The notes under the pieces are model-generated. The model ran no database searches, had not been told where the DNA came from, and saw only the letters and a program-made list of their open reading frames with translations. DNA of 64,000 nt from Eutrigla gurnardus (lineage: Eukaryota; Chordata; Actinopteri; Perciformes; Triglidae). The position numbers and the translations under genes are program-made. Location of the stretch: positions 14,131,137 to 14,195,136 of the forward strand of contig OY741277.1 of the NCBI GenBank assembly GCA_963514095.1, in the 5' to 3' direction. Of the stretch, positions 13,001 to 25,979 are shown one piece after another. The stretch's first letter is position 1, and each line of letters begins with the position of its first letter.

Positions 13001-14650
13001 CTCATGAGCTCTTTAGCTTGCTGGAGAGATGGAGATTGGTGCAGGACGAAGCCTATTTACCCAGAGGGAGAAAAAAAAAAAAAACGTTAAACCAATGGCA
13101 TCACGAGCATCCAGTTCCTCCCCGGTGTGACAGGAAAAGGCCCGTAATCTTGCTGCAATTTCCCACCAGGGCCTCTTTTCAGTTAAGAAGGGTGCGTTTC
13201 TGGCGGATTATCAGTTAGGTTGTGAAACCGCTCTTTGTGACGCCTCACACTGTTAGCTTAATGCTGGACAACAGGGAGTCAACGACACAGGACACCTTGC
13301 ATCCGACGCTGTAAATTCCCACTGTTGTGTTTAGTTTTTTGTTAGTTACCCGTACCAATCCCACTCAATCTAGAGAGAGCGCCTGTTTGCTCTTGTACTT
13401 TGCTTTTTAAACTACCATTTCGGCAATTTTTCACCTTTATGGCGTGTTCTATTTTGTCTATTTTGTGTATAAATGTCCCATCCAATTAAACATTTGTGTC
13501 TTATTGCTGTTGCGTCTCAACCAGGTCTCTTTTGACGTTTCCAATCGCACAATAATGATGCTCTGAGTTTGGATTAGTCATCATTACTTAACTTATCCCC
13601 CTTGGTGGGTCGCTCCGTTAACAGCGATGAGAAGCAGGAGAAGGAACAGAAATGGCATCCTGTGCAGCGATTTTTCCACATTCTCATCATGCAGTTGTCA
13701 CGCTGTGGTGTGAAGGCGACTGGTGCCCCCCCCCCAAACCCCCACCCCACCCCGCCCAAACCCCACCCCACCCCGCGGCCCACACAGGCTCCGTGACCAG
13801 GACGTTGGTACCAGAGTGCAGAGCCCAGGGCAGTGGGGAAATGTTGGCACCATGCAGCCAGTGAAGAAGAAAACGCTGACCCTACAGTACACATGCTACA
13901 GCAAGAACAAATAAAAGCAGCGTTATTGGACAAAAACGCAGCAGTGGAGAGTGGAAGGTGTGTTTGGGGAAATGCTGTGATAAGACGAGTCACTTTATAC
14001 TGTTGACTTGTTATGAAGCAGATAATGCTTATTTAGCATAGTGTCTTCTTGACAGTGTAAAAAGCCTCCTCATTGTAGACGTGTAGATTTATGCACAAAT
14101 AGAGGACATTTTTTTTTGTCTCTTATATTAATGTTCTTATAAAGTCATATTTTTCTCTCTTTAGCAACATTTCAGGCAGGTTTACATTGCTTCCTGATCT
14201 CATAACAGTTCAGATTTTTGAAATCCAAAGAAGTAATATTGAGCAACAGTAAGGCAGCATGATGAAGAATACTGAATGAACACTTTTTTTTCTTCTTTTT
14301 TTTACTCTATCGGGAGCCTGTTTTGAATCAAGTCTTGTAATTGTTTGGACTTAGAGTGGTCCATGCACATGTCTCTGTTGATAAACGCTATACATCCATT
14401 ATTGTTAAGGTTTGTGGATCAGGGTTGCCCCGAGCAACGCCGGTTTGAGTCTACCGGACATGCACTTACGGCAAATAAGCGACTGTAGCCTGCATTGTCT
14501 CATTTGCTGACTGGCTGACTCTAGATTGCACTGCATTGTTGGCTTTAAAGTCCTGCCTGTGAAGAAGGGCTCCATAAATATGTTGGTATTTGGTTGAACT
14601 CTGTCATGCTATAAAACGGCATGAATGAACTGCACACATGAACGTACTTT

Positions 14651-14653
14651 ACA

Positions 14654-14692
<39 letters not shown>
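14651..14692. repeat. (CA)n microsatellite
   Basis: AC run of 42 bp with one interruption (ACAT). Confidence 0.95.
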
Positions 14693-14694
<2 letters not shown>

Positions 14695-16441
14695 TTTTGA
14701 TGCTGTGTGGCCTTGGAGCTCAGTGAAACAGCTAGAAGAGGGGCTTCTGCTCTATGATGAGACAGTAATTAGTAGCAACTCCTAAGGGAGTGGAGATAGA
14801 CTTCACACAGCGCGACACTCTCTCTCAGTGTCTCTCAGTCTCTGTCCATCTCTCTCTCTCGTCCTCCGCAGCCATTCATGGCCGTTCGCTCGTTCTCCAA
14901 CCTCATTATGTGCCATCCAAACAAACAGGCAGCCTCTTCAAGTCATTAGTACAGTTGGGCATATTCAGCTAACTTTGTCCACCTTCCTGCATTCTAGTTG
15001 ATTTCTTTTCCCCTGTTATTTTTCTGCATGCAGGAAATAACTTTATTAATGTAAAGGAAAACACAAGTTTCAGGCATCAGGTGACAATTCAAATGTGCAA
15101 ATGTAATGCATTAAGGCTCTCAAGCAGTCTGTGGTGCTTTTAAATATTTATCCTCCCCTCCCGTAGATCGGATTCAGAATGAAGGATGAAGTCATTTAAT
15201 GAGACACCCTTATGTTATATAGTCTGAATTTAATGAGAATAAAGTCATAATATTTTGAAAGTGGAAGTTTTAACATAACGCTGAATTTAATGAGAATAAA
15301 GATGTATATTCTGAGAAAACAACTATAATTTGTTTACCTAGTCGAGCAATGGCTTCTTCTTGAGTACGACAACACCAATTGGACAAACCACACACAGAAC
15401 TGCTAGTAATCATAATGGCAATTTGTGAAGCATATTTATGATTAGATTTGGGAATCAATATATGTTATAATTACAGCCTTGCTTTGTGAAAACATTTCCT
15501 ACACGCAGTTCTGTAAACAGAAGATAAAAGGTAAGGTAGAAAGATCAATAGAAAATGGAAAACATGGAATGCAGTCCAAAGAGGATGTTTATTTATTTAG
15601 TTTTGGTGATATATTTGTAGAAAACTGGTCAGTGAGTGTTTCTTTTGGAGTAAATAGACTTTGGGGAACACTTCTGTGAAGCAGAACACAATTTCTTCTG
15701 GTGTTTATTCACAGCGCAGCCTGCTCTGTTTGCCTCCTCATCCTCACCGTTTGGGTTCATTCCATGTTGAAAGAAAAGCACACACATGGTGACGGACAGC
15801 ATTTCCATGGAGATTATGTGTTTTCATTAGCCAGTTAGACACTATGTCATGTGTGCTGCTTCGGTCCATCAGGGGTTGGGCACTTGGGGTGAAATGGCCA
15901 GAAAGATTCTGTTCGCTTCAGCAGTTTTTGCTGGAATGATTGAAAGTGTGTGTGCGAGGAAGCGGAGGGCTGGGAATCTTGTATTGCTGTTTCAGGATTT
16001 ATTCAGACTACAGATAGATAGTGTTTCAGGAGCCAGTTTCCCACTTTTCCCCTCTCAAGTTTTTACTGGAGTGCTCAAGTATGATGTTGTTTGTTCTGGG
16101 TTTTTTTGCTCTCTGTTATACTGCGTTCGTGTGTCAGTGTATGTGTGTATTCTTTCTGTGGATGGACATGTTGCTGAGTGTGACCTGTGCAGATTAGCCC
16201 AGTAAACTCATTTATAAACTGCAAACCTAAACCCAGGATGTCGTCATACGTTTAATACGCTTTGAGGAGTTATCGGAGGCAGATTTGATTTGACCTGGCT
16301 CAGCCGGCCTGTACTTCTTTTTTTTTTTAATACACTTCACATACGCGGTCTACTTCTTACGACGGCGTATTAGGGGCACTGTCGGGGAAAGAGAAAAAAC
16401 GGGGGCAATATTCTGAGATTAAAAGTCTTGAATCTGCTAGT

Positions 16442-16607
16442 TTTAAAGTGACAAATTTGCGAGTTTTAAAGTGGCAAATCTGCGACTTTAAAAGTCTTGA
16501 ATCTGCTAGGTTTAAAGTGACAAATTTGCGAGTTTTAAAGTGGCAAATTTGCGACTTTAAAAGTCGCAAATCTGCTAGTTTTAAAGTGACAAATTTGCTA
16601 GTTAATG
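16442..16607. repeat. 69 bp tandem repeat inside the MITE
   Basis: The unit TTTAAAGTGACAAATTTGC begins at 16442, 16511 and 16580, exactly 69 bp apart, giving about 2.4 copies. Each unit contains shorter internal repeats of the TTTAAAGTGGCAAAT type. Because 69 is a multiple of three, the reverse strand shows a repetitive 23-residue frame, which is a by-product and not a gene. Confidence 0.9.
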
Positions 16608-16610
16608 ACC

Positions 16611-16784
16611 AAATTGTCATCTTATTTGTGTTTGTTGATCGGTTGGTTTGGCTAAGCTAGCGGTCATTGAGGAAGTAATCACGTAGCTTGACCTGGATGT
16701 TTGTCGTTGCTATGACAACAAGTGAAAGCTACCGCTAGCTTAGGCAAACCACCTGATCAACAAACACACATAAGATGACAATTT
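16611..16784. repeat. Palindrome with 53 bp arms nested in the MITE
   Basis: The left arm 16611-16663 (starting AAATTGTCATCTTAT) is the reverse complement of the right arm 16732-16784, with only about four mismatches. A 68 bp loop separates them. The arms could form a long hairpin or cruciform. The palindrome may be an older element into which, or from which, the MITE was built. Confidence 0.9.
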
Positions 16785-17457
16785 CGCCCATATAAAATTA
16801 ACCAACAATAACGATCAGCCATCACCCTAACCCTTAGTAAAGCATTGTCGCAAGTTGGGATGAATTAATTAGAAAGATATAAGCGACATTCATGTGAAGT
16901 TAGCTAGCATAAATGCCGGTTGCCGGCATCGTAATAAATTAGCAAATTACGACTTTAAAACTCAGAATATTGCCCATTTGGTTTTGTTTTTCCCGACAGT
17001 GGCCCTAATACGCCGTCGTAACTTCTACAGAGCGTGTGAGGGATAGCTCATTTAGAAATGCTGTTTTGTAAACATAACAATTTTAATTGTACCTTTTTAA
17101 GATGCTCCTACATTGGTTCTTTGGGTTGTTATTCACTGAGGTTTTGTCTCCACTAAGGTCTTAGCTCTGGACTCCTGCTGTCCTCCTCCAGCATCCCCCC
17201 TGCTTTATGCCTCTTTACTGTAGAGACGGCTCTCAGATGAGCTAGCAGAGCCGTGCTAATAAATTCACCCTAACAAGAGTGTGATTAGCCTATCGATTCT
17301 TTCTACCAACTTCCCTGCCACTGAAAATAAAAAAATGTATGAAAAAGCACTGAGTGGCCCTGCCCTCAGTATCATAACAGTAACGCGCCATTACCACATT
17401 TTCAGTCTTATTAACATGCAAACGGTGTGCTTCTGTTGTTTGCGTGTCGCCCTGCAG

Positions 17458-17654
17458 GCTGAAGAAGAAGTCACAGTCGGTGGATATTGCCAGTCAGGGT
17501 TTCTCCCCGACGCTGATGCCAGCCTCGCCCCTCAACAAGGCTGCGCCACCTGTTGCCAAGACAACGACCGTCCTGGCCGTGGAGGAAAACAACACTGCCA
17601 ACTCCCAGCGCCGCAGCCCCCGGTGTGGCGAGCTGAAGAGAGGCTACACCATAG
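17458..17654 (+). CDS. oxr1: oxr1 exon, N-terminal segment (LKKKSQSVD...GYTI)
   Basis: Internal coding exon of oxidation resistance 1, a TLDc-family protein that protects cells, neurons especially, from oxidative damage. The acceptor AG is at 17456-17457 after a T-rich tract; the donor is ATAG|gtaaat. The exon brings one base to finish a split codon, then 65 codons, then one base (G) of the next Asp codon. The translation starts LKKKSQSVDIASQGFSP and ends GELKRGYTI. It matches the segment following MSVSNLSW in the vertebrate OXR1 isoform that starts that way; the middle (PLNKAAPPVAKTTTV) is less conserved and low in complexity. The preceding exon would have to end in TG for a Trp codon and was not found in the window. 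This segment comes before the LysM domain and has no known catalytic residue. Assignment to OXR1 is confident; a or b paralogue is undecided. Confidence 0.94.
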
Positions 17655-18989
17655 GTAAATGTCTTTCTGACTGTGTAGCAACTGCTGATGGAAGATCCAC
17701 ATGATCATAAGATTAAAAAAAAATGTTTTAAATCTTCTATTACAGTTCCATTTCTCTAAATATTAATCCCATAAAATCATCTATGAACTATTTTTTGATC
17801 AGTTTCTGCTGAGCTTCTGGGGAAAAGCTTGTTATTAATCTGTGTATGTGGGAATATTTGAAGTATACTGTTGACATGAATTCTTACTCAAACTTCCCCC
17901 ATGTCACGTCCACGTCTGGCTCTCCATCTTCTAATTCATTTCCTGTCTATAATTTTCTAATTATGGGCCTGTGTTGAATCCTAGTTTTGGGTTTTGGGGG
18001 CGAGGGTCTGCTGCCGGGTCCGTTTCTCTGTCGGAGTCCCGGTTGTTACTGTGAGAGTAAGTACACTTCAGGGAGCCGGACTTTCCTCAGGTGATGAAAT
18101 GAGTTTGAGCTAAACTAATTCCAAACTCATGAATGCAATGCGTCTCCGTCCGCTTCCTGGATGTGACTCGGTTAGCGAGCTGCTCGGGTCACGGTTAGCA
18201 AGAGGGGGGGAGCGTGTAAGGGGAGAAAGTACGCTGGCGGGACTCTGCTGAACCACTGGAGGTAATCTACAAGATCTTTATGTTGACTGATTCCTTTTAT
18301 ATCTGAGACGACGTCTTTGTTGCTGTGACTTCTCTATGTAGTGCTTTGTCCCTATAGTAACCACAAACACACTGCTGCTGCAGGACTTAATATCCGTGTA
18401 CTAGATTGTTTCATTTTTGTTAGAACTGCAAATACAAACACTTTTTTTCCTGAACTTTATAAAGGTAGAAGCAGTTTTGTGTCAGCCGCCGTTCGCTCGT
18501 AGCGAAATCCACACACAAAGCGATACGAACCCACCGGCGATTTCTTAAAGACTAATTTGTGCGTGATGACTTTTATGGAAAATTATGTCTAATTTTGCAC
18601 AAGATGTTTTGAATTTCATGCAATTTTGGATGAATTTTACATTGTGTCTGGAAAAGTGACACTTCACCTTATCCTGTCAGTGATATGTTGGAATTGTTAG
18701 TGTGAATGTACATATACAGTATGTGACTTATATCATATACCGAAAGACATTAATAAACAAATGGAAAATCAGAATTAACAATAGTTTTACATACTGGCTT
18801 AATGGTAAAAGGGAAAACTTGGCAAATATAAACCTAGGTCTCTCTCTCTTTTGTTAGGCTCCATGGTGAGAGGTTAATGTCATGTTGCTGCAGTGGTGTC
18901 GGTTTTATGACGCTGCGTGTTTATTGATCGTTCCATCTTTGATTTTTTTTATACCCAAACGTCCCATCCAGAGAGTCAACAGCGTCAAT

Positions 18990-19070
18990 ATGTTAAAAAA
19001 AACGTGTTAATTCCACAAATGAATCATCCCGCATTAAAGCGTTAATTTTGACAGCCCTAATAAAAACCAT
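18990..19070. repeat. Probable DNA-transposon terminus remnant
   Basis: AAACGTGTTAATTCCACAAA and GCATTAAAGCGTTAATTTTG then ACAGCCCTAA resemble the common fish sequence in which GCGTTAA precedes TTTGACAGCCCTA. The other end was not located; the flanking 17.9-19.5 kb looks repeat-derived too. Confidence 0.4.
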
Positions 19071-22000
19071 TTAAAAGGCGGGTAATCAGTGAGAAAGAAA
19101 TATGAGAGGGTGCAAAAGAAATGAATGAACAAAGCAGATAAAAGAAGGAAGGCAATAATGTCCGTCATTATGAATAATACCGTGGGCAAGAAAGTGAGTG
19201 TGGACGTTTGAATGCCTCCTTGTCTCGCTGTTATTAACACCAGGCGGAGGAGGGAACATCGACTCTCTGCTTACTAGTTAGCTCACTCCGTGACGCTGCG
19301 AGGAGACAATGTGTTGATATGATCTCTATGTTCGTGGCGGTGCAGTATCTGAGTGCGTCGGCGTATTTTGTTTACTGAGCCTGTCAAGATGAAACATCGG
19401 AGACTTTCTAGTTTCACGTTCAGAGAGTTATATCAAATCGTTTTTAATACGATATAGCGCCATCACTCATGAAGACATTATCGATTATTAGCATTATTAT
19501 TTGAGACTGCAACTGGTGTTCCATTAATAATGATGGACAGGTACCAAATGATCTTGCATAATTCTACTGATTGCTCACACAGATTGCTTGCTTGATGGTT
19601 CCCAGTCAGTGGATGGATTTAATGGTAGATTAACTTGCCAAAATTGCATATCTTTCTATGGGAAAGAAAATCCAGTTTGTTTTTACTTTCACGCCGCCGT
19701 GAGCGAGTCCCATTGGAACCGGACCATGGCCTACGTTTTTGGGCTCAACGTGGTATGTATTAAATAGGAGAGAAATAAATGCTGAGTGATAGTTGTAAGA
19801 TAAAGCATTCATGCTGATCCATCAGCTGATTTTCAATTTGACGCTCTTGTATCTCTCTAAAAAGCGTTCTTGGTAAATTTGAATTCCACGGCAGGTCGTT
19901 GAGTGTACAGCCTATGATAAGTTATGTAAATCAGTGTGGCAGCTTAAAACTCTGCTGCAGCGTCTGACTTCACAGGGGCATCGTGTCGCATGGGGTCACA
20001 GGTCACCGTTCGCATCACGGAGGAGGAAGAGAGTGTGGCGACGGCTTGTCGTTCTACTCGTGTGTCCGCTGGTGTCGCGCTCCGATGAGCCTTTCTACAG
20101 AGTCATCATGAATCGACGCCGCTCCTCGGGCCAGGCATCGACAGGAGAACGGATTGATCTGCGGCCGCCCGCATCAGTTCAGCGCACGATAATCAATAAA
20201 GGAAATTGCGGGATAAAAGCTTGGCAGCGGCGGTGGAAGGGTTGGGGGGGGGCGCGACTGTTGACATTTCAGCCCCCTCTTATCATCCATTACTCGAACA
20301 CAGCGACAGTGGGCTCCTTTTTTTAAAAGCTCGGGGTCGGAAGTCACAGTCGCTCGGCCGTTAAATGAAACGTGACTGTGACTCATTGTGCTTTTTTACG
20401 GCTTTTAACTACAAAGTAACAAATTGTACAAGCCTCTCAAGCATGAGTCGTAGCTGTTAATCATTTGCCCTGGCTAGCGGTGGCCTAGATAAACCACAGT
20501 CAGATCAAGGGCCGAGTTCTCCCCATATGACTGTAGAAACGCATCTGTCAGTCGTTTATGCCGCCGTGTCACATAATGAGACGTTGATTAGTGACTGGCC
20601 TGTCTCTCTAGTTCCTATCTCGATGGAATCCAGTAGACGGAGCCCTGTGGCTTTTTATATATAGTCAAACCCAGGCCAGGCTGCTTCTACAGAGCTGATC
20701 ATGCTAATTTATTCTAATAAGATAGTAATAATGTGGCAGGCAGCTCGCTATGCTGTCTGCCAGACTTCAGACAGACCCGTCATTACAGGCACACAGCGAC
20801 ATTTTAATAACCCCGACCAATGAGCCCCCTACCAGGAAGACGCCAGCCCACCTCGGAGGAGAGGCGGTCGGTGACGAGCGGACGCCGTGCTTGCACTAAA
20901 TGTCACATTTTCACATCATCATCGTGGCGTCCTTTAACTGGAAATGGAGAGGAGCGGCATCTAAAGCGAGTATCTGTCAATCAAAGCGAACGGAGAAAGG
21001 AAGCGAAGAAAGAGAGTCGGGGCGGAGGAAGAAAGATGGCCGATGTCTGATGAAGTCGTTTAAGAAGGTGTGACCAGCTCTCCTCACACTCCCAGCCTCG
21101 AGGCCTTTGCGTCGCTCTGGAGCTCTGTGAGCTCTACTCGCTAATAAAAAGGCCATCCAGGAGATGAACGGAAAGTCTCCACCGCTGTGGACTCATCAAG
21201 TATAACTTATTGCGTTCCCGCCTACGGGTGTGTTTGGAAACCGATTCATCACATCATGTTCTTATTGGATACGTGCTGTGCTGTCTTTGTTTTCCTCGGA
21301 TGACTCACGCGCTCTCCGCTTATATACACGTGGTTGTTGTTCGGCGTTTGTGCACGCTGCTAGTTTGGGACTGTTAGGTGAGCCACAGTCCCTCCTGCAC
21401 ACGTCTTTCTATGGTGCAGAGGGAGAGCCCTCACAGCATGCTGCTGCAGATAATGGCTTCGAAGAGGAGAGCTGCTGCATGTCTCGCCTCCTTCCACCAG
21501 CCCCCCCATCCTTTTCTTCCCCCTGCTCATTCTTCCATTTTGTCCTCTGATCCCTCCTCTGCTCTCTTCTTTCTGCCGTGTGTCTCGCTCTCTCCATCTT
21601 CACACTCTCCACCCTGTTATCCTCTAATGTATTTCACGTGTGTGTGACCGGAGGGGGATACAGGCAGAAGGGTTATCTGTCTCAAGGACGGACGGACAAC
21701 ACCAACAGATTGCAACAAGCTGTGGCAGCAACCTTGACTGCGGTCTTGAAGAGGCATGAACTCCACTCTTGCCACTTTCTATGAACGGCCTAATCGGGCA
21801 GTGACCGAGTATATTTAATGGTCAAAGAAGTGGCTGTAAAATGGTGAATAAACACATTGCATTTCCTATAAATTCGTCACATTAAAAGTCCCCGTTTGTT
21901 TTCACGGTTGACTCTTCCTCCCTGCAGTATTAGTAGACTTGTTTTATTGAAGAATAGCTGCTAACAAAGCTCTGCTAATTCAGGGATTTTCCTATAAATT

Positions 22001-22424
22001 CTTGGTATTTAAAAGATTTTATTTTGAAGCAGCAGAACGAAATGTTGGCTTTTCATCAGCAGTAACTAACAGGACTCAGACAGCAGGTCTCAGCTGTGCT
22101 CCGGCATCTTCTCTTCCCGTTGCTCTCGTCGGGGGAGGAACTCCTGTGTGAGGAGGAAGATGATGGAGGCCTGCGTTTGATAAACCGGCCAGATTGTGTC
22201 CACATGCTGTCCACACCTCACTGCGACGCAAACTCGGTGTGAGCCAGGCCACCTCGGCATGTGGTCAGATGACAAATGTAACCACGGCATTTGTTCTACA
22301 CTCAAAATACAGCAAAAGTCCAATTTATATAAATACAAACCAAGGATGACCAGACTTTTTGCGTTTAAATCAGGCGGCAACCTCCAGTTCTGAAAAATGA
22401 AACCCGACCTGAAGTGCCTTAAAC

Positions 22425-22672
22425 TTGCATTCTCTCTGCTAGCCCTCAGGGGGCGACGCCACCGTTGCAAAAAGAAGTCCAATTTTGTGTCTTCTATGAG
22501 AAGATGACCCTACTTCTCACTTGATTTATAATCTCGGTAAACATTGTAAACATGAGTTTATGGTCTCAATCTCTAGTTTTAAGTATTCTTCAATCCAGCA
22601 TGATGTTCATTTAGTTAATGATGGTCCAGTTAGAGTCAAATAGACCATAAAGCAGGGGATGCTTTAGTGCAC
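22425..22672 (+). repeat. Teleost dispersed repeat (CAGGGGGCGAC family)
   Basis: Starts TAGCCCTCAGGGGGCGAC and continues GTTGCAAAAAGAAGTC, CTACTTCTCACTTGATTTAT, GTAAACATTGTAAACATGAG and ATAAAGCAGGGGATGCTTTA. I recognise this whole co-linear block from many fish genomes; it often interrupts introns and UTRs. No coding capacity. Confidence 0.75.
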
Positions 22673-23098
22673 GTGTGTGTGGTATTATTCACTCGCTCAG
22701 TGAGTATGCGTGGCTGGCAGAAAACGCAGGCCTGACTCTGCTAACGCAGCATTGTATCTACAGCACCTGACAGAGGAAAATGCTAATAAACAAGACAGAA
22801 CAACACGTGTTGGCGTACCCTAACGCCCCGAGAGCAAGCGGACCTTGCCACCGCCGCAGTGTGAGTGATTATTCCCCCGTTAGTTATTCATTGGATTTCC
22901 ACTGCAGGGTCAAAGAGGGGAGGAACCGGTGCTGGGGGGGGGGGGGACCGCTAACTCGCCGCAGGCTGCTTGATATGCACTTTCATGAAAGGGAATGAAA
23001 TTAGCAGCTGTCAGGTTTGATGTTAAGTCGTTAATGTTAAGTGCTTCTTTACTTGTGATACTTGTGTTTTGTGTTTGCGAGCGGACCGATAGTTGGAA

Positions 23099-23266
23099 TG
23101 GAGCTGCATTTACATAGAGCCTTTCTAGCTAACTAGCTACTCAAGGCTCTTTACACTACATTCAGTCACACACACATTCATGATGCACTGTAGGCGGTGG
23201 GAGCCGGGATTCGAACCGCCAAACTTCCGAAGGACGACTCCCTCTACCTTTGAGCCACAGCCGCCC
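23099..23266 (-). mobile_element. tRNA-derived SINE, minus strand
   Basis: Reverse-strand 23193-23265 is a 73-base tRNA-like head with an A-box (GGCTCAAAGGTAGAG) and a B-box (GGTTCGAATCC), but weak acceptor and T stems. It is followed by the tail CTTTACACTACATTCAG...CATTTACATAGAG, which is shared in part with 41085-41210. This is a common teleost repeat architecture. It is not a functional tRNA because the stems mispair. Confidence 0.7.
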
Positions 23267-25265
23267 AAGTTGCACCGTTCGTCCTTGAAAACAGCATTTC
23301 CCAGTATTCAGCAGCAGCTGGATCCTGGCAGCATAATGGGGAGCTAATCATGATGGCAGTTGACAGTTATAGCCAGCGCTGCGGGCGCTACATCGGCGTC
23401 ACTCTCTTTTTTTTTTTCCTGTTTGATGTAATTGTCTCAGGTGGCACATTTCTTGTGTTTACAGATCCACATCGTAGCCAGTGGTGGCAATTACACAGCA
23501 GCCACTGAGAGCCATCTTTCTGGGTTGTTGTTTTTTGTTGTTGTTTTTTTTATCTATGGGAGTACAACAACGCCCATGTCTGTGGCAGTGTTGAAAACGG
23601 CGTGTTTGACCTTGGTGCTTCAGTATTCCTGTGGATGATTTGAATTTCTGCCGGCTAGTCAACCTTCAGTTTGATGGGCAAAAGTGTCAGATGATCCCAG
23701 TCTGATCAAGGCTTGAACACCATGTGACTGTCACTGTTAGTACAGTATAGGTGCCATTTCATGGTGAGTGGACTGTGATCACCTTGAGTGCTGAAGTCCA
23801 TGAATAATTTGACAGGAGAAGGCTTTTTTTTTTTTTAAGGAATTCAAAAAATCGTGACTCCGGTGCAGCTCTATGTGACAAAACAGAAAGACTTTCTGTT
23901 TTTTGTAAAAAATGTTTTCAAAATAAAAGCATCTTTCTTTGGACATAATCCCTTATCATGCGACCAACATTATGAAGATCTTCCAGTGTATGCTACTTAA
24001 AATGTTCATATTGTTTCTCCCCCCTCTCGACTTTGCTCTCTGCCTTTGAATGTGGCTGCCAATAAAATATCACTTTTTCTTTCTAACATAGACTGCACAA
24101 AGTAAGAACTTTAGAAGTGCTTTATGTGATCTAGAAAACAAGCTCTTGTACACATTGTTTCAGAGGAAACTTCCCAAAGCCTTTATCCTTTTGGACACAT
24201 GCTTTGCATTTAAAACAGACCAATGGAAACATCCAATTTACTCACTGCAGTGCTGCTGTTGCGGACCACATGGGATGCAGACTGTGAGGGGAAAAAGAAG
24301 GCCGCTCTTATTTATTGAGATCCACCGTGTTGTACACCAGTATCAAATCTTTACATGCTCCTCCCAAGGAGGAGGGGCGGATTCGGGTGAGAGAGAGAGA
24401 GAAGAGAGTAAAAGTGAGAGAAGGGGGAGAGTAAGAGCTATTCGTCACGGACTGACAGCAGCACCCACAGCCATGCCACAGTGCCTTTGCCAGCAGAGCT
24501 GCTTGTGTGCGCTGAGATAAGCCCGAGTCTTCTTTCCTTGGCGGTACAGGCTGGTCACGTAGCCCCAGCAGGCAGCTTAGCCCCAACACAAATCCAATGG
24601 AGGGCCTTTCCCTCACCCGTTTTGACTTCCCACACTGTCGTCTCCTCCCTCTGTTGTTGTTCCGTCTCTGTCTCTGGTTTTTCCCCATCCTCTGTGTCTC
24701 TCAATTGCGGTTTGACACGGCATGTTTATTTGAAAGATCAGTTCTTAATCTTCCTAGCAACCGCTGTGTGAACAGCGACAGGAAATAAAAATGGTGGTCG
24801 GCCAATTAGATGTTGCACCGTTTGCAGTCATCAACATTCCATCCTACTGAAATGGATTATAATGAAAAATGCAAAGCCCCATCATATCCATCATCTACCA
24901 TTGTTCTTCAGTGACATTTCACTGGCAGTATAGTAGCATGCTTCACAGGTGTGCCTCCACAGAAGGTGTCAGCTTACTTACAAACTCAAAACTTTAAATA
25001 TTCAAATTGGGTGACGCTGAGCGTGCAATGTGCAAACACATAGAACAATGGGGGGGAAAAACACACTGCATTACACAACATGCATTGAGGGGAAGATATT
25101 CCTCTTAGTCTATATTTTCTATATTCATGCTTTTTTTATTTTACACCAATTTAAAAAAATCGTAGCAGCATGTGTGTCCAATTTACTGCTTGTCTTAAAA
25201 TGTGAGTTCTTAGCAGGTAAAACAGTATTCACAAAAATACAAACACACACACTCAGTATTCTCTG

Positions 25266-25270
<5 letters not shown>

Positions 25271-25332
<62 letters not shown>
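25271..25332. repeat. (CA)n microsatellite, 62 bp
   Basis: Perfect AC dinucleotide run following GCACGC, in the large oxr1 intron. Confidence 0.98.
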
Positions 25333-25334
<2 letters not shown>

Positions 25335-25979
25335 GGGTTAAGGCAGATTGGGTAATATTGAAGAACCTCCACAGTTAATCCTGTGAAAGTGGTTCTGCCC
25401 ACAGGGTACCGCCGTCTACGCTGCACGTTGATAAGAAAAGCCCCGACAACAAGGTGCCTCCAAGGCTGCATTCACACTAAACAGCACCAGAGGCAGCCGG
25501 ATCACACTGCTCTTGCAAAACCTTAATTGGGATATCTCAGACGTCTGGACCTTCCTCCGTCGTTAAACAAAAAGAGACTGTAGTATGAATCGAGTTCAAC
25601 ATACCCAGGGTATCTTTCTGTTCTCTGGCTTCAGTAACCCTAACAAATGCAATCGTGATAAGCGGTCACACGACCGCTGGTTATCAACTTGGTAAATCAA
25701 CCCAGGGTTTCCCAATCCAGCTATGAGCGTGTGCACATACCAATCGCAAACATGGATCAGTCTACGGGCGAGGAGCAAACCATAATCTTACAGAAACACC
25801 AAGAAGTAAAACATATATTACAGGCAAAAAGCCAAATGCAGGAAGGACAGCTGGCAAAAAATCGGCGACTGTGTAATTGCGTAAGTTAATAGTCTTATAA
25901 TATCACTGCCCCATCATAAGGGCATGAGAAGATCTGACTATAATTACAATTTGTGTATAACATTGATTTGATGAGTTGT

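Larger units (their letters stand above)
16358..17020. mobile_element. 663 bp non-autonomous DNA transposon (MITE)
   Basis: The ends are inverted repeats: TACGACGGCGTATTAGGG at the left and its reverse complement at the right, with one mismatch (GGGGC versus GGGCC) before a shared CACTGTCGGG. The similarity continues less perfectly for about 80 bp, including CAATATTCTGAG. ACTTCT flanks both sides (16352-16357 and 17021-17026) as a 6 bp target-site duplication. There is no transposase frame. The interior holds a 69 bp tandem repeat and a long palindrome. The superfamily is uncertain: 6 bp duplications are unusual, and I do not assign it. Confidence 0.88.

Noticed and set aside
15224..15300. 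A 20-base direct repeat (CTGAATTTAATGAGAATAAA) 57 bp apart
   Set aside because: Probably a fragment of the AGAATAAAGTCATAATATT-type simple repeat common in fish; too small to interpret.
16357..16620. Minus-strand frame with 23-residue protein repeats
   Set aside because: It is the translation of a 69 bp tandem repeat inside a non-coding MITE.
23193..23265. 73-base tRNA-like sequence on the minus strand
   Set aside because: The acceptor and T stems mispair and it is fused to a dispersed repeat tail, so it is a SINE head and not a tRNA gene.
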